64,000 bases of DNA from Ectopseudomonas mendocina (GTDB lineage Bacteria > Pseudomonadota > Gammaproteobacteria > Pseudomonadales > Pseudomonadaceae), in NCBI RefSeq assembly GCF_016008875.1, contig NZ_JADTQG010000004.1, positions 186,001 through 250,000 of the forward strand. The letters run 5' to 3'. Below, piece after piece: positions 35,861-46,332 of this stretch. Each line of letters begins with the position of its first letter. Within the stretch, counting starts at the first letter, position 1. The translations under genes and the position numbers were made by a program. The notes under the pieces were generated by a model, which was given only the letters and a program-made list of their open reading frames with translations, ran no database searches and was not told where the DNA came from.

Positions 35861-36607
35861 TCAGCCGCGATCGGCCGCCGCGACGATCAGCGCCTTCATC
35901 TCGGCGACCGCCTGCTTGAAACCGACGAACAGTGCATGGGCGACGATGGCGTGGCCAATGTTCAGTTCGTTGATGCCAGGAATCGCGGCGACGGCCTCGG
36001 CGTTGTGATAATGCAGGCCGTGACCGGCATTGACGATCAGCCCGTGGTTGAGGCCGCAGATCACACCATCGCGAATACGCGACAGTTCCTGAGCCGCCTC
36101 CTCTGCCGTATGAGCATCGGCGTAACGCCCGGTGTGCAGTTCGATGGCCGGCGCGCCGACGCGCATGGCCGCCTCGATCTGCCGCTCCTCGGCGTCGATG
36201 AACAGCGACACCTCGCAACCGGCCAGCGTCAGTCGCTCCACCGCCGCGGCAATGCGCGCTTCCTGGCCAGCGACATCAAGGCCACCTTCGGTGGTCAGTT
36301 CCTGACGGGTTTCCGGGACCAGGCAGACATGCGCCGGGCGGATCTGCTCGGCGAAGCCGAGCATGAAGTCGGTGACGCCCATCTCGAAGTTCATTCGCGT
36401 CTGCAGCACGTCAGCCAGCACGCGAACGTCGCGATCCTGGATGTGCCGACGATCTTCGCGCAGGTGCACGGTGATGCCGTCGGCACCGGCCTCCTCGGCG
36501 TCCAGCGCGGCCTTGACCGGGTCCGGGTAGCGCGTACCGCGAGCCTGGCGCAGGGTGGCGACGTGGTCGATGTTCACGCCGAGCAGAATACGATTGGCCT
36601 CAGTCAC
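35861..36607 (-). CDS. pdxJ: Pyridoxine 5'-phosphate synthase PdxJ
   Basis: A 248-residue TIM-barrel enzyme that condenses 3-amino-2-oxopropyl phosphate with deoxyxylulose 5-phosphate to make pyridoxine 5'-phosphate. Signature stretches: [49 protein letters not shown], and [14 protein letters not shown]. The start is GTG at 36607, overlapping the end of recO by 8 nt. Last gene of the lepA-lepB-rnc-era-recO-pdxJ operon. Confidence 0.97.
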   Translation of the reverse strand: MTEANRILLGVNIDHVATLRQARGTRYPDPVKAALDAEEAGADGITVHLREDRRHIQDRDVRVLADVLQTRMNFEMGVTDFMLGFAEQIRPAHVCLVPETRQELTTEGGLDVAGQEARIAAAVERLTLAGCEVSLFIDAEERQIEAAMRVGAPAIELHTGRYADAHTAEEAAQELSRIRDGVICGLNHGLIVNAGHGLHYHNAEAVAAIPGINELNIGHAIVAHALFVGFKQAVAEMKALIVAAADRG

Positions 36608-37289
36608 GCTTGGACTCCTTGAGCGTCATGAAAAGTTCGCGGCTGACCAATGGCCTGCCACCGAGATGAGGTGCCAGCGCCTGGCGCATCAGGCGCTTGG
36701 CGGCAGCCAGCGCGCCCGGTGTCTGCCAGTCGGCTTCGGCCATGGCCAGCAGCTCACGGCCCTGAAATACACCGGGCTGCAGTTGTACCACCGGCACTAG
36801 GCCGATGTCCTGCTGCCAGCGATACAGCGCGGTGGGGTCGATAGCCTGGTCGTGCTGGTCGCGATCCAGGGCGAAACCATAGCCCAGCTCGTCCAGCAGG
36901 CGCCATTCGAATGCGCGCAGCAATGGCTCCAGCGGCCGGCCGGCAGCCAGCGCCTGCAGAGTCAGGCCGTAGTGTTCGAGCATCACGGGGTGCGGGTCTT
37001 CCGCCGGCAGCAGGCGGATCAGCAGTTCGTTGAGATAGAGACCGGAGAACAGCGCCTCGCCGGTCAGCAGCAGTGGGATGCCGGCGCTTTCCAGACGGCC
37101 GACGCTCTTCAGCTCGCCGCGCCCGCGCAGCTCCAGCTCCAGTGGCGCAAATGGCCGGGCAATGCTGCCAACTTTGCCGCGCGCTGCGCGCAGCACTGCG
37201 CGAATACGGCCCTGCGCGGTGAAGAAATCCACCAGAGCGCTGCTTTCCTTGTACGGACGGCTATGCAGGACATAAGCGGCAAGCTGCAC
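36600..37289 (-). CDS. recO: DNA repair protein RecO
   Basis: A 229-residue protein with N-terminal OB fold ([35 protein letters not shown]) and helical C-terminal part ([37 protein letters not shown]). It loads RecA onto SSB-coated DNA with RecR in gap repair. The zinc-binding Cys residues of some RecO proteins are absent, as in other gammaproteobacteria. The start is GTG at 37289. It is separated from era by 60 bp containing a short tandem repeat and overlaps pdxJ downstream. Confidence 0.95.
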   Translation of the reverse strand: MQLAAYVLHSRPYKESSALVDFFTAQGRIRAVLRAARGKVGSIARPFAPLELELRGRGELKSVGRLESAGIPLLLTGEALFSGLYLNELLIRLLPAEDPHPVMLEHYGLTLQALAAGRPLEPLLRAFEWRLLDELGYGFALDRDQHDQAIDPTALYRWQQDIGLVPVVQLQPGVFQGRELLAMAEADWQTPGALAAAKRLMRQALAPHLGGRPLVSRELFMTLKESKRD

Positions 37290-37314
37290 GTTTCAAGCCT
37301 CAAGCAAGAGCGGC

Positions 37315-37342
37315 TTGTGGCTTGCAGCTTATGGCTTGCAGC
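37315..37342. repeat. 14-bp direct repeat between era and recO
   Basis: Two adjacent 14-mers, ttgtggcttgcagc and ttatggcttgcagc (13 of 14 identical), preceded by agagcggc. A similar unit lies upstream of ygfZ. Confidence 0.8.
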
Positions 37343-37349
37343 CTGTTGC

Positions 37350-38255
37350 TCAATCCAGGTAGCCCAGCGAGCGCAGGGCACGCTCGTCGTCGGACCAGCC
37401 GCCTTTGACCTTGACCCAGAGGTTGAGCATCACCTTGGAATCGAACATGGTCTCCATGTCCTTGCGCGCATCCGCGCCGATGCGTTTGATGCGCTCACCC
37501 TTGTCGCCGATGATGATCTTCTTCTGCCCGTCGCGCTCCACCAGGATCAGGCCGTGGATATGCAGAATGCGACCCTCCTGCTTGAACTCCTCGATCTCCA
37601 CGGTGATCTGGTACGGCAGCTCGGCGCCGAGCTGACGCATGATCTTCTCGCGGATCAGTTCGGCAGCCAGGAAGCGGCTGGAGCGGTCGGTGATCTGGTC
37701 TTCCGGGTAGAAGTGTTCGGACTCCGGCAGACGCTCGCCCACCAGCTTCTCCAGAGTGTCGAGGTTCTGTCCCTGCAGCGCGGAAATCGGCACGATCTCG
37801 GCCTGCGGCAGTTGCTCGGCCAGCCAGTTCAGATGCGGCAGCAGCTCGCTCTTGTCTTCTAGCCGGTCAGCCTTGTTCACCGCCAGCAGGATCGGGCATT
37901 TGACGTGCTGGACCTTCTCCAGCACCAACTGATCCTCGTCGGTCCAGCGCATGCGGTCGACCACGAACACCACCACATCGACGTCCTTCAGCGCGGTGGA
38001 CGCACTGCGGTTCATGTAGCGGTTGAGCGCCTTGTCATTGTGCTTGTGCAGACCGGGCGTATCGACGTAGACGGCCTGCACCTCGCCCTCGGTCTTGATC
38101 CCGAGCATGTTGTGGCGGGTGGTCTGCGGCTTGCGCGAGGTGATCGCCAGCTTCTGCCCGAGGATGTGGTTGAGCAGCGTCGACTTGCCCACGTTGGGCC
38201 GGCCGACGATGGCGACGTAGCCGCAGCGGGTCATAGGTGCATCAGTCATTGCCAT
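37350..38255 (-). CDS. era: GTPase Era
   Basis: A 301-residue essential GTPase for 16S rRNA processing and 30S assembly. G1 [13 protein letters not shown]2 in [14 protein letters not shown]3 DTPGLH, G4 NKAD and G5 ISAL are all present, followed by the KH domain with [16 protein letters not shown] and the C-terminal tail ALRSLGY. ATG 38255 overlaps the rnc stop region; ATG 38249 is an alternative two codons later. Translational coupling with rnc is the norm in gammaproteobacteria. Confidence 0.97.
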   Translation of the reverse strand: MAMTDAPMTRCGYVAIVGRPNVGKSTLLNHILGQKLAITSRKPQTTRHNMLGIKTEGEVQAVYVDTPGLHKHNDKALNRYMNRSASTALKDVDVVVFVVDRMRWTDEDQLVLEKVQHVKCPILLAVNKADRLEDKSELLPHLNWLAEQLPQAEIVPISALQGQNLDTLEKLVGERLPESEHFYPEDQITDRSSRFLAAELIREKIMRQLGAELPYQITVEIEEFKQEGRILHIHGLILVERDGQKKIIIGDKGERIKRIGADARKDMETMFDSKVMLNLWVKVKGGWSDDERALRSLGYLD

Positions 38256-38931
38256 TCTCCACCCCGAGGGCGATCAGCGCCGCAGCCGCAGCGACCTGCT
38301 CGGCGATACGCCGGCTGCCGCCCTGGCCCAGGGTCTTTTCATTGAGCAGGGCCACCTGGCACTCGACCATGAAGGTACGGCAGTGCGGCTCGCCCTGAAC
38401 GTCCACCACCTCGTAACGAGGCAGTTCGCAGGCACGCGATTGCAAAAATTCCTGCAGGCGCGTTTTCGGATCTTTGTTGGTATCGACCAGCGTCAGGCCG
38501 TCCAGCTCACCGGTCAGCCAGTCCAGCACGCGCTCGCGCGCCGCTTCCATCCCGGCATCCAGATAGATGGCGCCGATCAGCGCCTCCAGGGCATCGGCCA
38601 GGATCGACTCACGGCGGAAACCGCCGCTCTTCAGCTCACCGGAACCCAGGCGCAGGTATTCACCCAGTTCGAAACCGCGGGCCAGCACGGCCAGCGTTTC
38701 GCCCTTGACCAGGCGTGCGCGCAGGCGCGACAGCTGGCCTTCGCGGGCCTGCGGGAAGCGCTCGAACAGCGCCTCACCGGCTACGAAATTGAGAATGGCA
38801 TCACCGAGAAATTCCAGCCGCTCATTGTTGCGGCCGGCGAAACTGCGATGGGTCAGGGCCAGGACCATCAGGTCCTGATCCTTGAAGCTATAGCCGAGCT
38901 TGCGCTCGAGGCGGGACAGATTGGGACTCAC
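38242..38931 (-). CDS. rnc: Ribonuclease III
   Basis: A 229-residue double-strand RNA endonuclease. The catalytic signature [10 protein letters not shown] lies at residues 36-45 with the second acidic pair in [13 protein letters not shown], and a dsRNA-binding domain occupies the last 75 residues ([13 protein letters not shown], ending [16 protein letters not shown]). It processes rRNA precursors and cleaves structured messages. The start is GTG at 38931, overlapping the stop of the DUF4845 gene (GTGA). Confidence 0.97.
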   Translation of the reverse strand: MSPNLSRLERKLGYSFKDQDLMVLALTHRSFAGRNNERLEFLGDAILNFVAGEALFERFPQAREGQLSRLRARLVKGETLAVLARGFELGEYLRLGSGELKSGGFRRESILADALEALIGAIYLDAGMEAARERVLDWLTGELDGLTLVDTNKDPKTRLQEFLQSRACELPRYEVVDVQGEPHCRTFMVECQVALLNEKTLGQGGSRRIAEQVAAAAALIALGVENGND

Positions 38932-39305
38932 GGCATCCGTACACGAAATTCTTTGTCGAAATTCACCACCAGATCGAGGTTCTCGATCAGCGGCTCGCGT
39001 TTTTCATACTTGAGGTGGACCTGGAACTCGTTGTTCTCCACCTTGACCTGCAGAGCGTCGCGCATGTTCAGGTCACGAATGTTGTTGACCTGCATGCCCT
39101 TGCTCACATGATTGTAAAACTCACCGACGGTGCGCACGTCCGCCGCCTTGTCGGTTTCCACCGAGGTGATGATCTTCTCCATGGACATATAGTCCAGATA
39201 ATGCGGCAGCACCTTGAATGCCGTGCTGGCGAAGAATGCCACCACGGCCAGAACCACCAGCCAACCCAGAATGGAAAGCCCCTGCTGCGAGCGCGCGAAT
39301 TTCAT
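38928..39305 (-). CDS. DUF4845 single-pass membrane protein
   Basis: A 125-residue protein with an N-terminal basic stretch and one TM helix ([21 protein letters not shown]) resembling type IV pilin-like leaders, then a periplasmic domain ([15 protein letters not shown] to [10 protein letters not shown]). It sits between lepB and rnc in many pseudomonads. Function unknown; translational overlap with rnc is seen. Confidence 0.9.
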   Translation of the reverse strand: MKFARSQQGLSILGWLVVLAVVAFFASTAFKVLPHYLDYMSMEKIITSVETDKAADVRTVGEFYNHVSKGMQVNNIRDLNMRDALQVKVENNEFQVHLKYEKREPLIENLDLVVNFDKEFRVRMP

Positions 39306-39396
39306 GTATATCCCCAGAAGATTCGGTCTTGTTGGAATGCCGATACGGCAAGACTAGTTATAGCCTGGCGCGCTGTATTGAACAGCGCGCCAGTGC

Positions 39397-40251
39397 TCAA
39401 TGAATCAGGCCGACCCGAGAGAAGTTGGGCAGATTGCTGGTCTTGGGTTCCGGCCAGCTCATCCAGATGGCGAAGGCCTTGCCGACGATATGGTCGTCCG
39501 GGACCATGCCCCACAGCTCCTGAGGGATATGACGATCACGCCAGTAGCGGCTGTCGTTGGAGTTGTCACGGTTGTCGCCCATCATGAAGTAGTGCCCTTG
39601 CGGCACTACCCATTGGCCGCCGGGCTCACGGCGCATGCGGGTCATTTCCTTGCGGATGGTGTGCTCGATCTGGCCCAGACGCTCTTCATAGAGCATTGCA
39701 CCGCCCAGGCTGCCCGGCTCCTCACCGATCAGCTTCTCGGCCACCGGCTCACCATTGACCAGCAGTCGCTTGCCCTGGGTGTACTCGATCTGGTCGCCCG
39801 GCAGCCCAACAACGCGCTTGATGTAGTTGATGGTCGGGTCGCTGGGATAGCGGAACACCATCACATCGCCGCGCTGCGGGTTGTCCACCTCGATGATCTT
39901 CTCGTCGATCACCGGCAGGCGAATGCCGTAGGCGAACTTGTTGACCAGGATGAAATCGCCCACTTCCAGAGTCGGCTTCATCGACCCCGAAGGAATCTGG
40001 AACGGTTCGACTAGAAACGAGCGCAGCACCAGCACGATGGCCAGCACCGGGAAGAAGGATTTGCCGTACTCGACCAGCAAGGGTTCCTTGCTCAGGCGTT
40101 CCAGCACCCTGTCGTCAGGATCGTCGACCCGCCCCTGATACGCCGCAATCGCCGCACGGCGGCGCGGAGCCAGCAGAATCAGATCGACCAGGGCCAGGAA
40201 GCCGCAAACGGCGACCGCGATAACCAACAGGAGCGGGAAATTGATCGACAT
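39397..40251 (-). CDS. lepB: Signal peptidase I
   Basis: A 284-residue membrane protease that removes signal peptides from exported proteins. Two N-terminal TM segments (about 5-28 and 64-82) precede the Ser/Lys dyad: Ser90 in IPSGSMKPTL and Lys145 in YIKRVVGLPGD, both at the positions known for E. coli LepB. Box E GDNRDNSNDSRYW follows. It starts 6 bp after lepA, so the two are co-transcribed. Confidence 0.97.
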   Translation of the reverse strand: MSINFPLLLVIAVAVCGFLALVDLILLAPRRRAAIAAYQGRVDDPDDRVLERLSKEPLLVEYGKSFFPVLAIVLVLRSFLVEPFQIPSGSMKPTLEVGDFILVNKFAYGIRLPVIDEKIIEVDNPQRGDVMVFRYPSDPTINYIKRVVGLPGDQIEYTQGKRLLVNGEPVAEKLIGEEPGSLGGAMLYEERLGQIEHTIRKEMTRMRREPGGQWVVPQGHYFMMGDNRDNSNDSRYWRDRHIPQELWGMVPDDHIVGKAFAIWMSWPEPKTSNLPNFSRVGLIH

Positions 40252-40257
40252 AGAGCC

Positions 40258-42057
40258 TTAGCTATCCAACCTGAGCACAGCGAGGAAGGCTTCCTGTGGG
40301 ATCTCCACGTTACCGACCTGCTTCATGCGTTTCTTACCGGCCTTCTGCTTCTCGAGCAGCTTCTTCTTACGGCTCACGTCGCCACCGTAACATTTGGCCA
40401 ATACGTTCTTTCTGAGCGCCTTGACAGTGGTCCGCGCGATGATCTGACCGCCAATGGCTGCCTGGATCGCCACGTCGAACATCTGCCGAGGAATCAGTTC
40501 CTTCATCTTCTCAGTCAACGCACGGCCCTTGTAGGCCGCGTTGTCGCGGTGAACGATCAACGCCAGGGCATCGACCTTGTCGCCGTTGATCAGCACGTCC
40601 AGCTTGACCAGGTTGGCAGACTGGTAGCGGTCGAAATGATAGTCCAGCGACGCATAACCCCGGCTGGTCGACTTCAGACGGTCGAAGAAGTCCAGCACCA
40701 CCTCATTCATCGGCAGGTCGTAGCGAACCTGAACCTGCGAACCGAGGAATTGCATGTCGCGCTGCACGCCACGCTTTTCGATGCACAGGGTAATGACATT
40801 ACCCAGGTGCTCCTGCGGCACCAGGATGGTCGCGGTGACGATCGGCTCGCGGAAGTCGGCGACCGTCGAGACGTCCGGCAGCTTGGACGGGTTGTCGACG
40901 GTGATGGTTTCACCGGTTTTGAGCTCGAGCTCGTAGATCACGCTCGGCGCCGTGGTGATCAGGTCCAGGTCGTACTCGCGCTCCAGGCGCTCCTGGATAA
41001 TCTCCATGTGCAGCATGCCGAGGAAGCCGCAACGGAAGCCGAAGCCCAGGGCGTCGGAGCTTTCCGGCGCGTACTGCAGCGACGAGTCGTTGAGGGTGAG
41101 CTTCTGCAGGGCATCGCGGAAGTCCTCGAAATCGTCGGAGCTGACCGGGAACAGACCGGCGTATACCTGCGGCTGGATCTTCTTGAAGCCCGGCAGCACT
41201 GCGACCTCTGGAGTCGAGGACAAGGTCAGGGTGTCGCCGACCGGCGCGCCGTGAATGTCCTTGATGCTGGCGATGATGAAGCCCACTTCACCGGCCTTGA
41301 GATCGGCGGTGGCGGTGTGTTTCGGGGTGAATACGCCGACGCTGTCGACCAGGTGCACCTTGCCGGTGGACTTGACTAGAATCTTGTCGCCTTTCTTGAC
41401 GCGGCCCTGGCGCACGCGCACCAGCGAGACCACGCCCAGGTAATTGTCGAACCAGGAATCAATGATCAGCGCCTGCAGCGGCGCATCGATCTCGCCTTCC
41501 GGCGCAGGGATGGTCTGCACCAGGCGTTCGAGCACCTCGTCCACGCCCATGCCGCTCTTGGCACTGCAGGCCACCGCTTCGCTGGCGTCGATGCCGATGA
41601 TCTTCTCGATCTCGTCCTTGACGCGGTCCGGATCGGCCTGCGGCAGGTCCATCTTGTTCAACACGGGCATCACTTCCAGGCCCTGCTCGATGGCGGTGTA
41701 GCAGTTGGCGACCGACTGCGCCTCGACGCCCTGGCCGGCATCGACTACCAGCAGCGCGCCCTCGCACGCAGCCAGCGAGCGGCTGACTTCATAAGTGAAG
41801 TCGACATGGCCGGGCGTATCGATGAAGTTCAGCTGGTAGATCTTGCCATCCTGCGCCTTGTAGTGAAGCGTGACGCTATGGGCCTTGATGGTGATGCCGC
41901 GCTCACGCTCCAGATCCATGGAGTCCAGAACCTGAGCCTCCATTTCACGCGCGGTGAGACCGCCGCACAGCTGGATGAAACGGTCAGCCAGGGTCGACTT
42001 GCCGTGGTCGATGTGGGCGATGATGGAAAAATTGCGGATATGACTCAGGTCACTCAC
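40258..42057 (-). CDS. lepA: Elongation factor 4 (LepA)
   Basis: A 599-residue translational GTPase with G1 [10 protein letters not shown] at 14-23, switch [15 protein letters not shown]4 NKMD and the LepA-specific C-terminal domain ([39 protein letters not shown], landmark only). It acts on stalled or initiating ribosomes. The start is GTG at 42057. A 150-bp gap with a strong terminator separates it from mucD, so it likely begins its own transcription unit. Confidence 0.97.
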   Translation of the reverse strand: MSDLSHIRNFSIIAHIDHGKSTLADRFIQLCGGLTAREMEAQVLDSMDLERERGITIKAHSVTLHYKAQDGKIYQLNFIDTPGHVDFTYEVSRSLAACEGALLVVDAGQGVEAQSVANCYTAIEQGLEVMPVLNKMDLPQADPDRVKDEIEKIIGIDASEAVACSAKSGMGVDEVLERLVQTIPAPEGEIDAPLQALIIDSWFDNYLGVVSLVRVRQGRVKKGDKILVKSTGKVHLVDSVGVFTPKHTATADLKAGEVGFIIASIKDIHGAPVGDTLTLSSTPEVAVLPGFKKIQPQVYAGLFPVSSDDFEDFRDALQKLTLNDSSLQYAPESSDALGFGFRCGFLGMLHMEIIQERLEREYDLDLITTAPSVIYELELKTGETITVDNPSKLPDVSTVADFREPIVTATILVPQEHLGNVITLCIEKRGVQRDMQFLGSQVQVRYDLPMNEVVLDFFDRLKSTSRGYASLDYHFDRYQSANLVKLDVLINGDKVDALALIVHRDNAAYKGRALTEKMKELIPRQMFDVAIQAAIGGQIIARTTVKALRKNVLAKCYGGDVSRKKKLLEKQKAGKKRMKQVGNVEIPQEAFLAVLRLDS

Positions 42058-42166
42058 GGATCAACACTCGAAGAAGGCACAGGCAAGACGCTTGCCGAAA
42101 ATAGCCGCGGATTGTACCCGATCCCGCGCGACCGCGTCACGTCTGCACAACACCGGTGCAGACACG

Positions 42167-42194
42167 AAGAAGGGCGCTCGAAAGCGCCCTTCTT
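42167..42194 (-). terminator. Terminator of the algU-mucABCD operon
   Basis: A 12-bp perfect stem aagaagggcgct / agcgcccttctt with a cgaa loop, starting 15 nt past the mucD stop on the minus strand. The descending arm is T-rich (cttctt). Confidence 0.8.
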
Positions 42195-42208
42195 AAGCAT
42201 TGCCCGGA

Positions 42209-43633
42209 TTACTCGGCCAGCTTGAAGGTAATGAAGCTGGCACGCCCCTGGCGCAGCACGCGCATGGACACCGAACGATTCTTCGGCAACTCCTGGGCCA
42301 CCTGGGTGAAGGTGCTGGTGGAGTCGATGGCCTGGTTGTTCAGGTGCGTGATCACGTCGCCCGGACGCAGGCCGATCATGGCCGCCGGACCGTTGAGCAC
42401 TTCCCTGACCACTACGCCGCCCTTGAGGTCGAGGCCCTTCTTCTGTTCGGCAGTCAGCTCGACGACGGTCACGCCCAGACGATTGTTGCTGCGCTCGCCA
42501 CCCTGCGCCGAACCCGACGAGGCCAGCTCCTGCCCTTCTTCCGGCAGCGTGCCAACCGTGACGTTGAGCTTTTTGCGCGAACCATCACGTACCACGTCCA
42601 GCTCGGCCTTCTCGCCCGGCTTCAGCCCGCCGACCAGATGCGGCAGGTCGGCCGACATAATGATCGCCTTGCCGTTGAGGCTGAGAATCACGTCGCCCAC
42701 CTGCAGGCCACCCTTGTCCGCCGGGCCGTCTTCGAGCACCTGGGCGACCAGCGCGCCGGCCGGCTTTTCCAGACCGAAGGATTCGGCCAGATCCTTGTTT
42801 ACTTCCTGAATCACCACGCCGAGCCAGCCGCGCGTGACCTTGCCGTCAGCCTTGAGCTGATCGGCGACCTGCATGGCTACCTCCATCGGTATGGCGAAAG
42901 ACAGGCCCATGAAGCCGCCGGAGCGGGTGAAAATCTGCGAGTTGATACCCACCACTTCGCCCTGCAGGTTGAACAGCGGACCGCCGGAGTTGCCCGGGTT
43001 GATCGCCACGTCGGTCTGGATGAACGGCACGTAACTGTCGCTCGGCAGGTTGCGGCCCTTGGCGCTGACGATACCGGCGGTTACCGAGTGGTCGAAACCG
43101 AACGGCGAACCGATGGCCAGCACCCACTCACCGACCTTCAGGTCGTCGGCCTTGCCCAGGCGCACCACAGGCAGGTCCTTGCCCTCGACCTTGAGCAACG
43201 CGACGTCGCTGCGCGGATCGGCGCCAATCAGCTTGGCTTCGAGCTCGCTGCGATCGGACAAACGTACGATGATCTCGTCGGCATCGGCGACCACATGATT
43301 GTTGGTCATGATGTAGCCGTCCGGCGAAATGATGAAACCGGAGCCCAGCGACTGTGCCTCACGCTGGCGACCGCCAGGATTGCGCGGCACCTGCGGGATG
43401 CTGCGCTCGAAGAACTCGCGGAACATCGGCGGCAAACCTTCGAGATCAGGCAGCCCCGGCTGACCGGCAACGCCACGTTCCGGCATTTTCTGCCGAGTAC
43501 TGATGTTGACCACCGCAGGCGAGGCTTCCTCGACCAGATCGGTAAAGTCAGGCAGGCTGGCCTGAGCCAACAAGCTCTGCCCCCAGAGCAAGGCAACCGC
43601 CAGCAGCGGCGCAAAGGACTTGAGTTTTCTCAT
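42209..43633 (-). CDS. mucD: Periplasmic serine protease MucD (DegP/HtrA type)
   Basis: A 474-residue HtrA protease, the length of P. aeruginosa MucD. Signal peptide about 1-26 (FAPLLAVALLWGQSLLAQA), then a trypsin-like domain with catalytic His in TNNHVV, Asp in DPRSDVALL and Ser in NPGNSGGPL, then two PDZ domains (from about 270 and 375). It degrades misfolded envelope proteins and keeps the AlgU response low. An in-frame ATG 18 nt upstream is possible. Last gene of the operon. Confidence 0.96.
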   Translation of the reverse strand: MRKLKSFAPLLAVALLWGQSLLAQASLPDFTDLVEEASPAVVNISTRQKMPERGVAGQPGLPDLEGLPPMFREFFERSIPQVPRNPGGRQREAQSLGSGFIISPDGYIMTNNHVVADADEIIVRLSDRSELEAKLIGADPRSDVALLKVEGKDLPVVRLGKADDLKVGEWVLAIGSPFGFDHSVTAGIVSAKGRNLPSDSYVPFIQTDVAINPGNSGGPLFNLQGEVVGINSQIFTRSGGFMGLSFAIPMEVAMQVADQLKADGKVTRGWLGVVIQEVNKDLAESFGLEKPAGALVAQVLEDGPADKGGLQVGDVILSLNGKAIIMSADLPHLVGGLKPGEKAELDVVRDGSRKKLNVTVGTLPEEGQELASSGSAQGGERSNNRLGVTVVELTAEQKKGLDLKGGVVVREVLNGPAAMIGLRPGDVITHLNNQAIDSTSTFTQVAQELPKNRSVSMRVLRQGRASFITFKLAE

Positions 43634-43668
43634 CGAACTACGACTCCCCATGTAAAACTCGAACACAC

Positions 43669-44124
43669 TCAACCCGCCGCTGGCACAGGCACCAGCAGCG
43701 TACGCAGGACAACGGGTTGCAATAAGGGGTCCCCGGCAACGCGAGCAGCGCGCCAGCGAACCAACAGCCAACTGGCGGACAGGCCGATCAGGCCGACAAG
43801 AATCACCAGAGGCTCGGACAGGCCCAGGCCGTCCGCCAGCAGCGCAGCGGCGAACAAGCCCAGAAGTGGAAGCAGATAAACCAGAAGCGAACTGCGCACC
43901 AGCAGATCTTCGCGCACACCAATGATCACGGTGTCGCCAATCGCCAGCGGCATTTGACTGAGAGCACGCACATAACCACGTTGTCGGCCGACACCCAGGC
44001 GATCCATCAACCCCTGGCCACAGGCCGCATTGGCCGAACAACTCGAGCAGGTACTCTTGCGCAGCGTCTCGACCCAGACAGCGCCGGGCTCGAGCGCCAC
44101 TACACGCCCCTGCTCTTCAATCAT
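43669..44124 (-). CDS. mucC: RseC/MucC-family membrane protein
   Basis: A 151-residue protein with the N-terminal RseC cytoplasmic domain carrying a cysteine cluster (C26, C29, C35: CSSCSANAACG) and two TM helices (about 78-97 and 103-123). MucC modulates AlgU activity in Pseudomonas and RseC is linked to iron-sulfur/redox control in enterics. It overlaps mucB by 4 nt. A truncated member of the expected Cys set (three, not four) may be normal for this lineage. Confidence 0.93.
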   Translation of the reverse strand: MIEEQGRVVALEPGAVWVETLRKSTCSSCSANAACGQGLMDRLGVGRQRGYVRALSQMPLAIGDTVIIGVREDLLVRSSLLVYLLPLLGLFAAALLADGLGLSEPLVILVGLIGLSASWLLVRWRAARVAGDPLLQPVVLRTLLVPVPAAG

Positions 44125-45068
44125 TGGCTCGCCTGTTCAGGCACTCCGGCGCGCATGGACAGAGCGATACGTTCGGCGGTTCCCAAAGGAATCTCACCGA
44201 CCACGGTAACCATCACGTCACCGGCATCCGTGCTCATCCGTCGCGATACCGCAACGGTCGGGCCCAGCTGGCTGCGCGCGTCTTCCACCACATCACCATT
44301 GAGGCGCTCGAGGAAAACCGAGAAACGCGCCAAGCCATCGCCATACAACAGGTAGGCGACAGCATCAGCGGAGGCCGGATCACGACGTAACTGCGCAGTA
44401 GTCAGGGTAAAGCCCGGTGGCAACCAGTCCGAACGCCAGCTTCCCTCGGCCATGCTGTCGGAAGCACGGAAACTCACCGGCCGACAACCCGAACTCGGCT
44501 GCAGGGCATTTTCGACCGGCACGGAAGTGTCCAACTGGGCGAACTGGAAGCGCTCCAGAAGCTGGCCGCGCTCGTTCAGCAACAGGGACTTGAGTGGCAG
44601 ACCGGTTTCACGGTCAAGGTACAGCTCGAAGCCGTAACGGTGCTGATCCTTGGGCTCCAGGACCAGTACATCCGCTGCACGGTTGGCAATGCGCGACTGG
44701 CCGGCGACACGAATGTCATACCAGTTGCTCAATTGCTCGGCATCCAGCTGACGGGCAGGCCAGGCCTGCCCTTCGCTAACCTGGTCAGCCAGTGCGCCGG
44801 TGACGCACTGAGCCTGACCATCGACCTTGAGCACTTCCTGCGCAGGGCCGTCGAGTTGCAGAAGGCGCTCGCGAACTTGCCCCCCCTCCTCCACTCGATG
44901 CCATACGGCGTGAGTGGAGAAACTACCATTACGTTCGTAGATGAACGTACCCTGAAAGCTTTGCTCACGCTCTGCCGCAGCAAGGCGTCCGAGCAAGTCC
45001 TGTACCTCGGCGGCCTGCACCGGCAATGCCAGCAGACCACCGAGCAGGCAGAGGGGAATAGCGCGCAT
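44121..45068 (-). CDS. mucB: Periplasmic regulator MucB (RseB type)
   Basis: A 315-residue secreted protein: signal peptide 1-19 (LCLLGGLLALPVQAAE), then the RseB LolA-like domain (FQGTFIYERNGSFSTHAVWHRVEEGG) and a smaller C-terminal domain (WLPPGFTLTTAQ). It binds the periplasmic part of MucA and protects it from the AlgW protease; lipid signals release it. Located between mucA (20-bp gap) and mucC (4-nt overlap). Confidence 0.95.
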   Translation of the reverse strand: MRAIPLCLLGGLLALPVQAAEVQDLLGRLAAAEREQSFQGTFIYERNGSFSTHAVWHRVEEGGQVRERLLQLDGPAQEVLKVDGQAQCVTGALADQVSEGQAWPARQLDAEQLSNWYDIRVAGQSRIANRAADVLVLEPKDQHRYGFELYLDRETGLPLKSLLLNERGQLLERFQFAQLDTSVPVENALQPSSGCRPVSFRASDSMAEGSWRSDWLPPGFTLTTAQLRRDPASADAVAYLLYGDGLARFSVFLERLNGDVVEDARSQLGPTVAVSRRMSTDAGDVMVTVVGEIPLGTAERIALSMRAGVPEQASQ

Positions 45069-45088
45069 GTGACTCCTTACTTAGGCGC

Positions 45089-45661
45089 TTAGCGGTTTTC
45101 CAGACTCGCAGCACGAGCATAAGGCAGAGCGGTTTCACCGGTACCCATCACCGCTTCCTGTGCGTGTTGACGCAGATAGTTCGGCAGGCGCTGCTCGTGC
45201 CAGCTGGCGGTACCGGCCTGGGCAGGTTCGCCGGCCTCTTCGCTGCTGTTGTAGCCAGCGAGCAGCGCAGGACCTTGCACCTGCGGTACCGAGAGTACCG
45301 GAGAAGCATCCTGTTGGGCCAGTTGAGCGCCCGTCAGATCATCCTGATTGTAAAAGCGCACCCCAGCCAGCACAGCAACGGTCACCGATGCCGCCACGGC
45401 TACTCGCCCGATGCTGCGCCAGATCGGCGCCTTACGCGCCGGAATGGCTTCGTCGGCCAATGCAGCGGAAACCGCCGATGCGATGTCCAGCTGCGGTACC
45501 AGCAACTCACGGTGCATGGCTGCACGGGCGACCTGGTAACGCGACCAGGTACCACGTAGTTCACCATCTTCGCTGGCTGCGAGCACTCGCCGCAGTTCCA
45601 GTTCGTCCGCTTCGTTATCCATCACCGCGGACAGCGATTCCTGCAGGGTTTCACGACTCAT
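45089..45661 (-). CDS. mucA: Anti-sigma factor MucA
   Basis: A 190-residue single-pass membrane protein that sequesters AlgU. The cytoplasmic RseA-like domain is residues 1-75 (LQESLSAVMDNEADELELRRVLA), the TM helix is about 84-102, and the periplasmic tail binds MucB. The frame is intact to a length close to P. aeruginosa MucA, so this is not a mucoid-type truncated allele. It starts 31 bp after algU. Confidence 0.96.
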   Translation of the reverse strand: MSRETLQESLSAVMDNEADELELRRVLAASEDGELRGTWSRYQVARAAMHRELLVPQLDIASAVSAALADEAIPARKAPIWRSIGRVAVAASVTVAVLAGVRFYNQDDLTGAQLAQQDASPVLSVPQVQGPALLAGYNSSEEAGEPAQAGTASWHEQRLPNYLRQHAQEAVMGTGETALPYARAASLENR

Positions 45662-45691
45662 GGCGTACCTCTCTTGGCTGTCGCCGCTGCC

Positions 45692-46273
45692 TTAGGCTTC
45701 CTGCAACAAAGGTTGCAGGGACTTATCAATTGCCTCACGAGCACGGAAAATCCGTGAACGTACCGTACCCACCGGACACTGCATGACGCTGGCAATGTCC
45801 TCGTAACTCAAGCCTTCGAACTCACGCAGGGTCAATGCCGTACGCAGGTCATCCGGCAGCTGTGCGATGGTTCGATGCACGGTGGCCTCGATCTCGTCGC
45901 GCAGCAATGCCCGTTCCGGTGACTCGATGTCCTTGAGGGCGTGGTCGCCGTCGTAGAACTCCGCGTCATCGCTACTGACATCACTATCTGGCGGCCGCCG
46001 ACCGCGGGATACCAGATAATTCTTCGCCGTGTTGATGGCGATGCGGTACAGCCATGTATAGAACGCGCTGTCACCGCGAAAGTTTCCAAGCGCTCGATAG
46101 GCTTTTACGAACGCCTCTTGAGCGACATCCTGAGCCTCGTGGGTGTCGTGCACGAATCGCACGATCAAACCGAGGATCTTGTGCTGATACTTCAGCACCA
46201 ACAGATCGAAGGCACGCTTGTCACCACGCTGCACTCGCTCGACCAGCTGCTGATCATCTTCCTGGGTTAGCAT
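45692..46273 (-). CDS. algU: RNA polymerase sigma factor AlgU (RpoE, sigma-22)
   Basis: A 193-residue ECF sigma factor controlling envelope stress and alginate genes. Region 2 contains FDLLVLKYQHKILGLIVRFVHD and EAFVKAYRALGNFRGDSAFYTWLYRIA; region 4 contains LREFEGLSYEDIASVMQCPVGTVRSRIFRARE. GAGGAGAG precedes the ATG. The gene leads the mucABCD operon and carries an AlgU-type promoter about 60-85 nt upstream, so it is autoregulated. Confidence 0.98.
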   Translation of the reverse strand: MLTQEDDQQLVERVQRGDKRAFDLLVLKYQHKILGLIVRFVHDTHEAQDVAQEAFVKAYRALGNFRGDSAFYTWLYRIAINTAKNYLVSRGRRPPDSDVSSDDAEFYDGDHALKDIESPERALLRDEIEATVHRTIAQLPDDLRTALTLREFEGLSYEDIASVMQCPVGTVRSRIFRAREAIDKSLQPLLQEA

Positions 46274-46332
46274 GCACTCTCCTCGTTACGCTTGAAGGAG
46301 GCTTGCACCCGTAAGCAAATCAACTTGCCAAG

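Noticed and set aside
44121..45661. Possible mucoid-type mucA truncation
   Set aside because: mucA reads through to 190 residues with intact TM and periplasmic parts.
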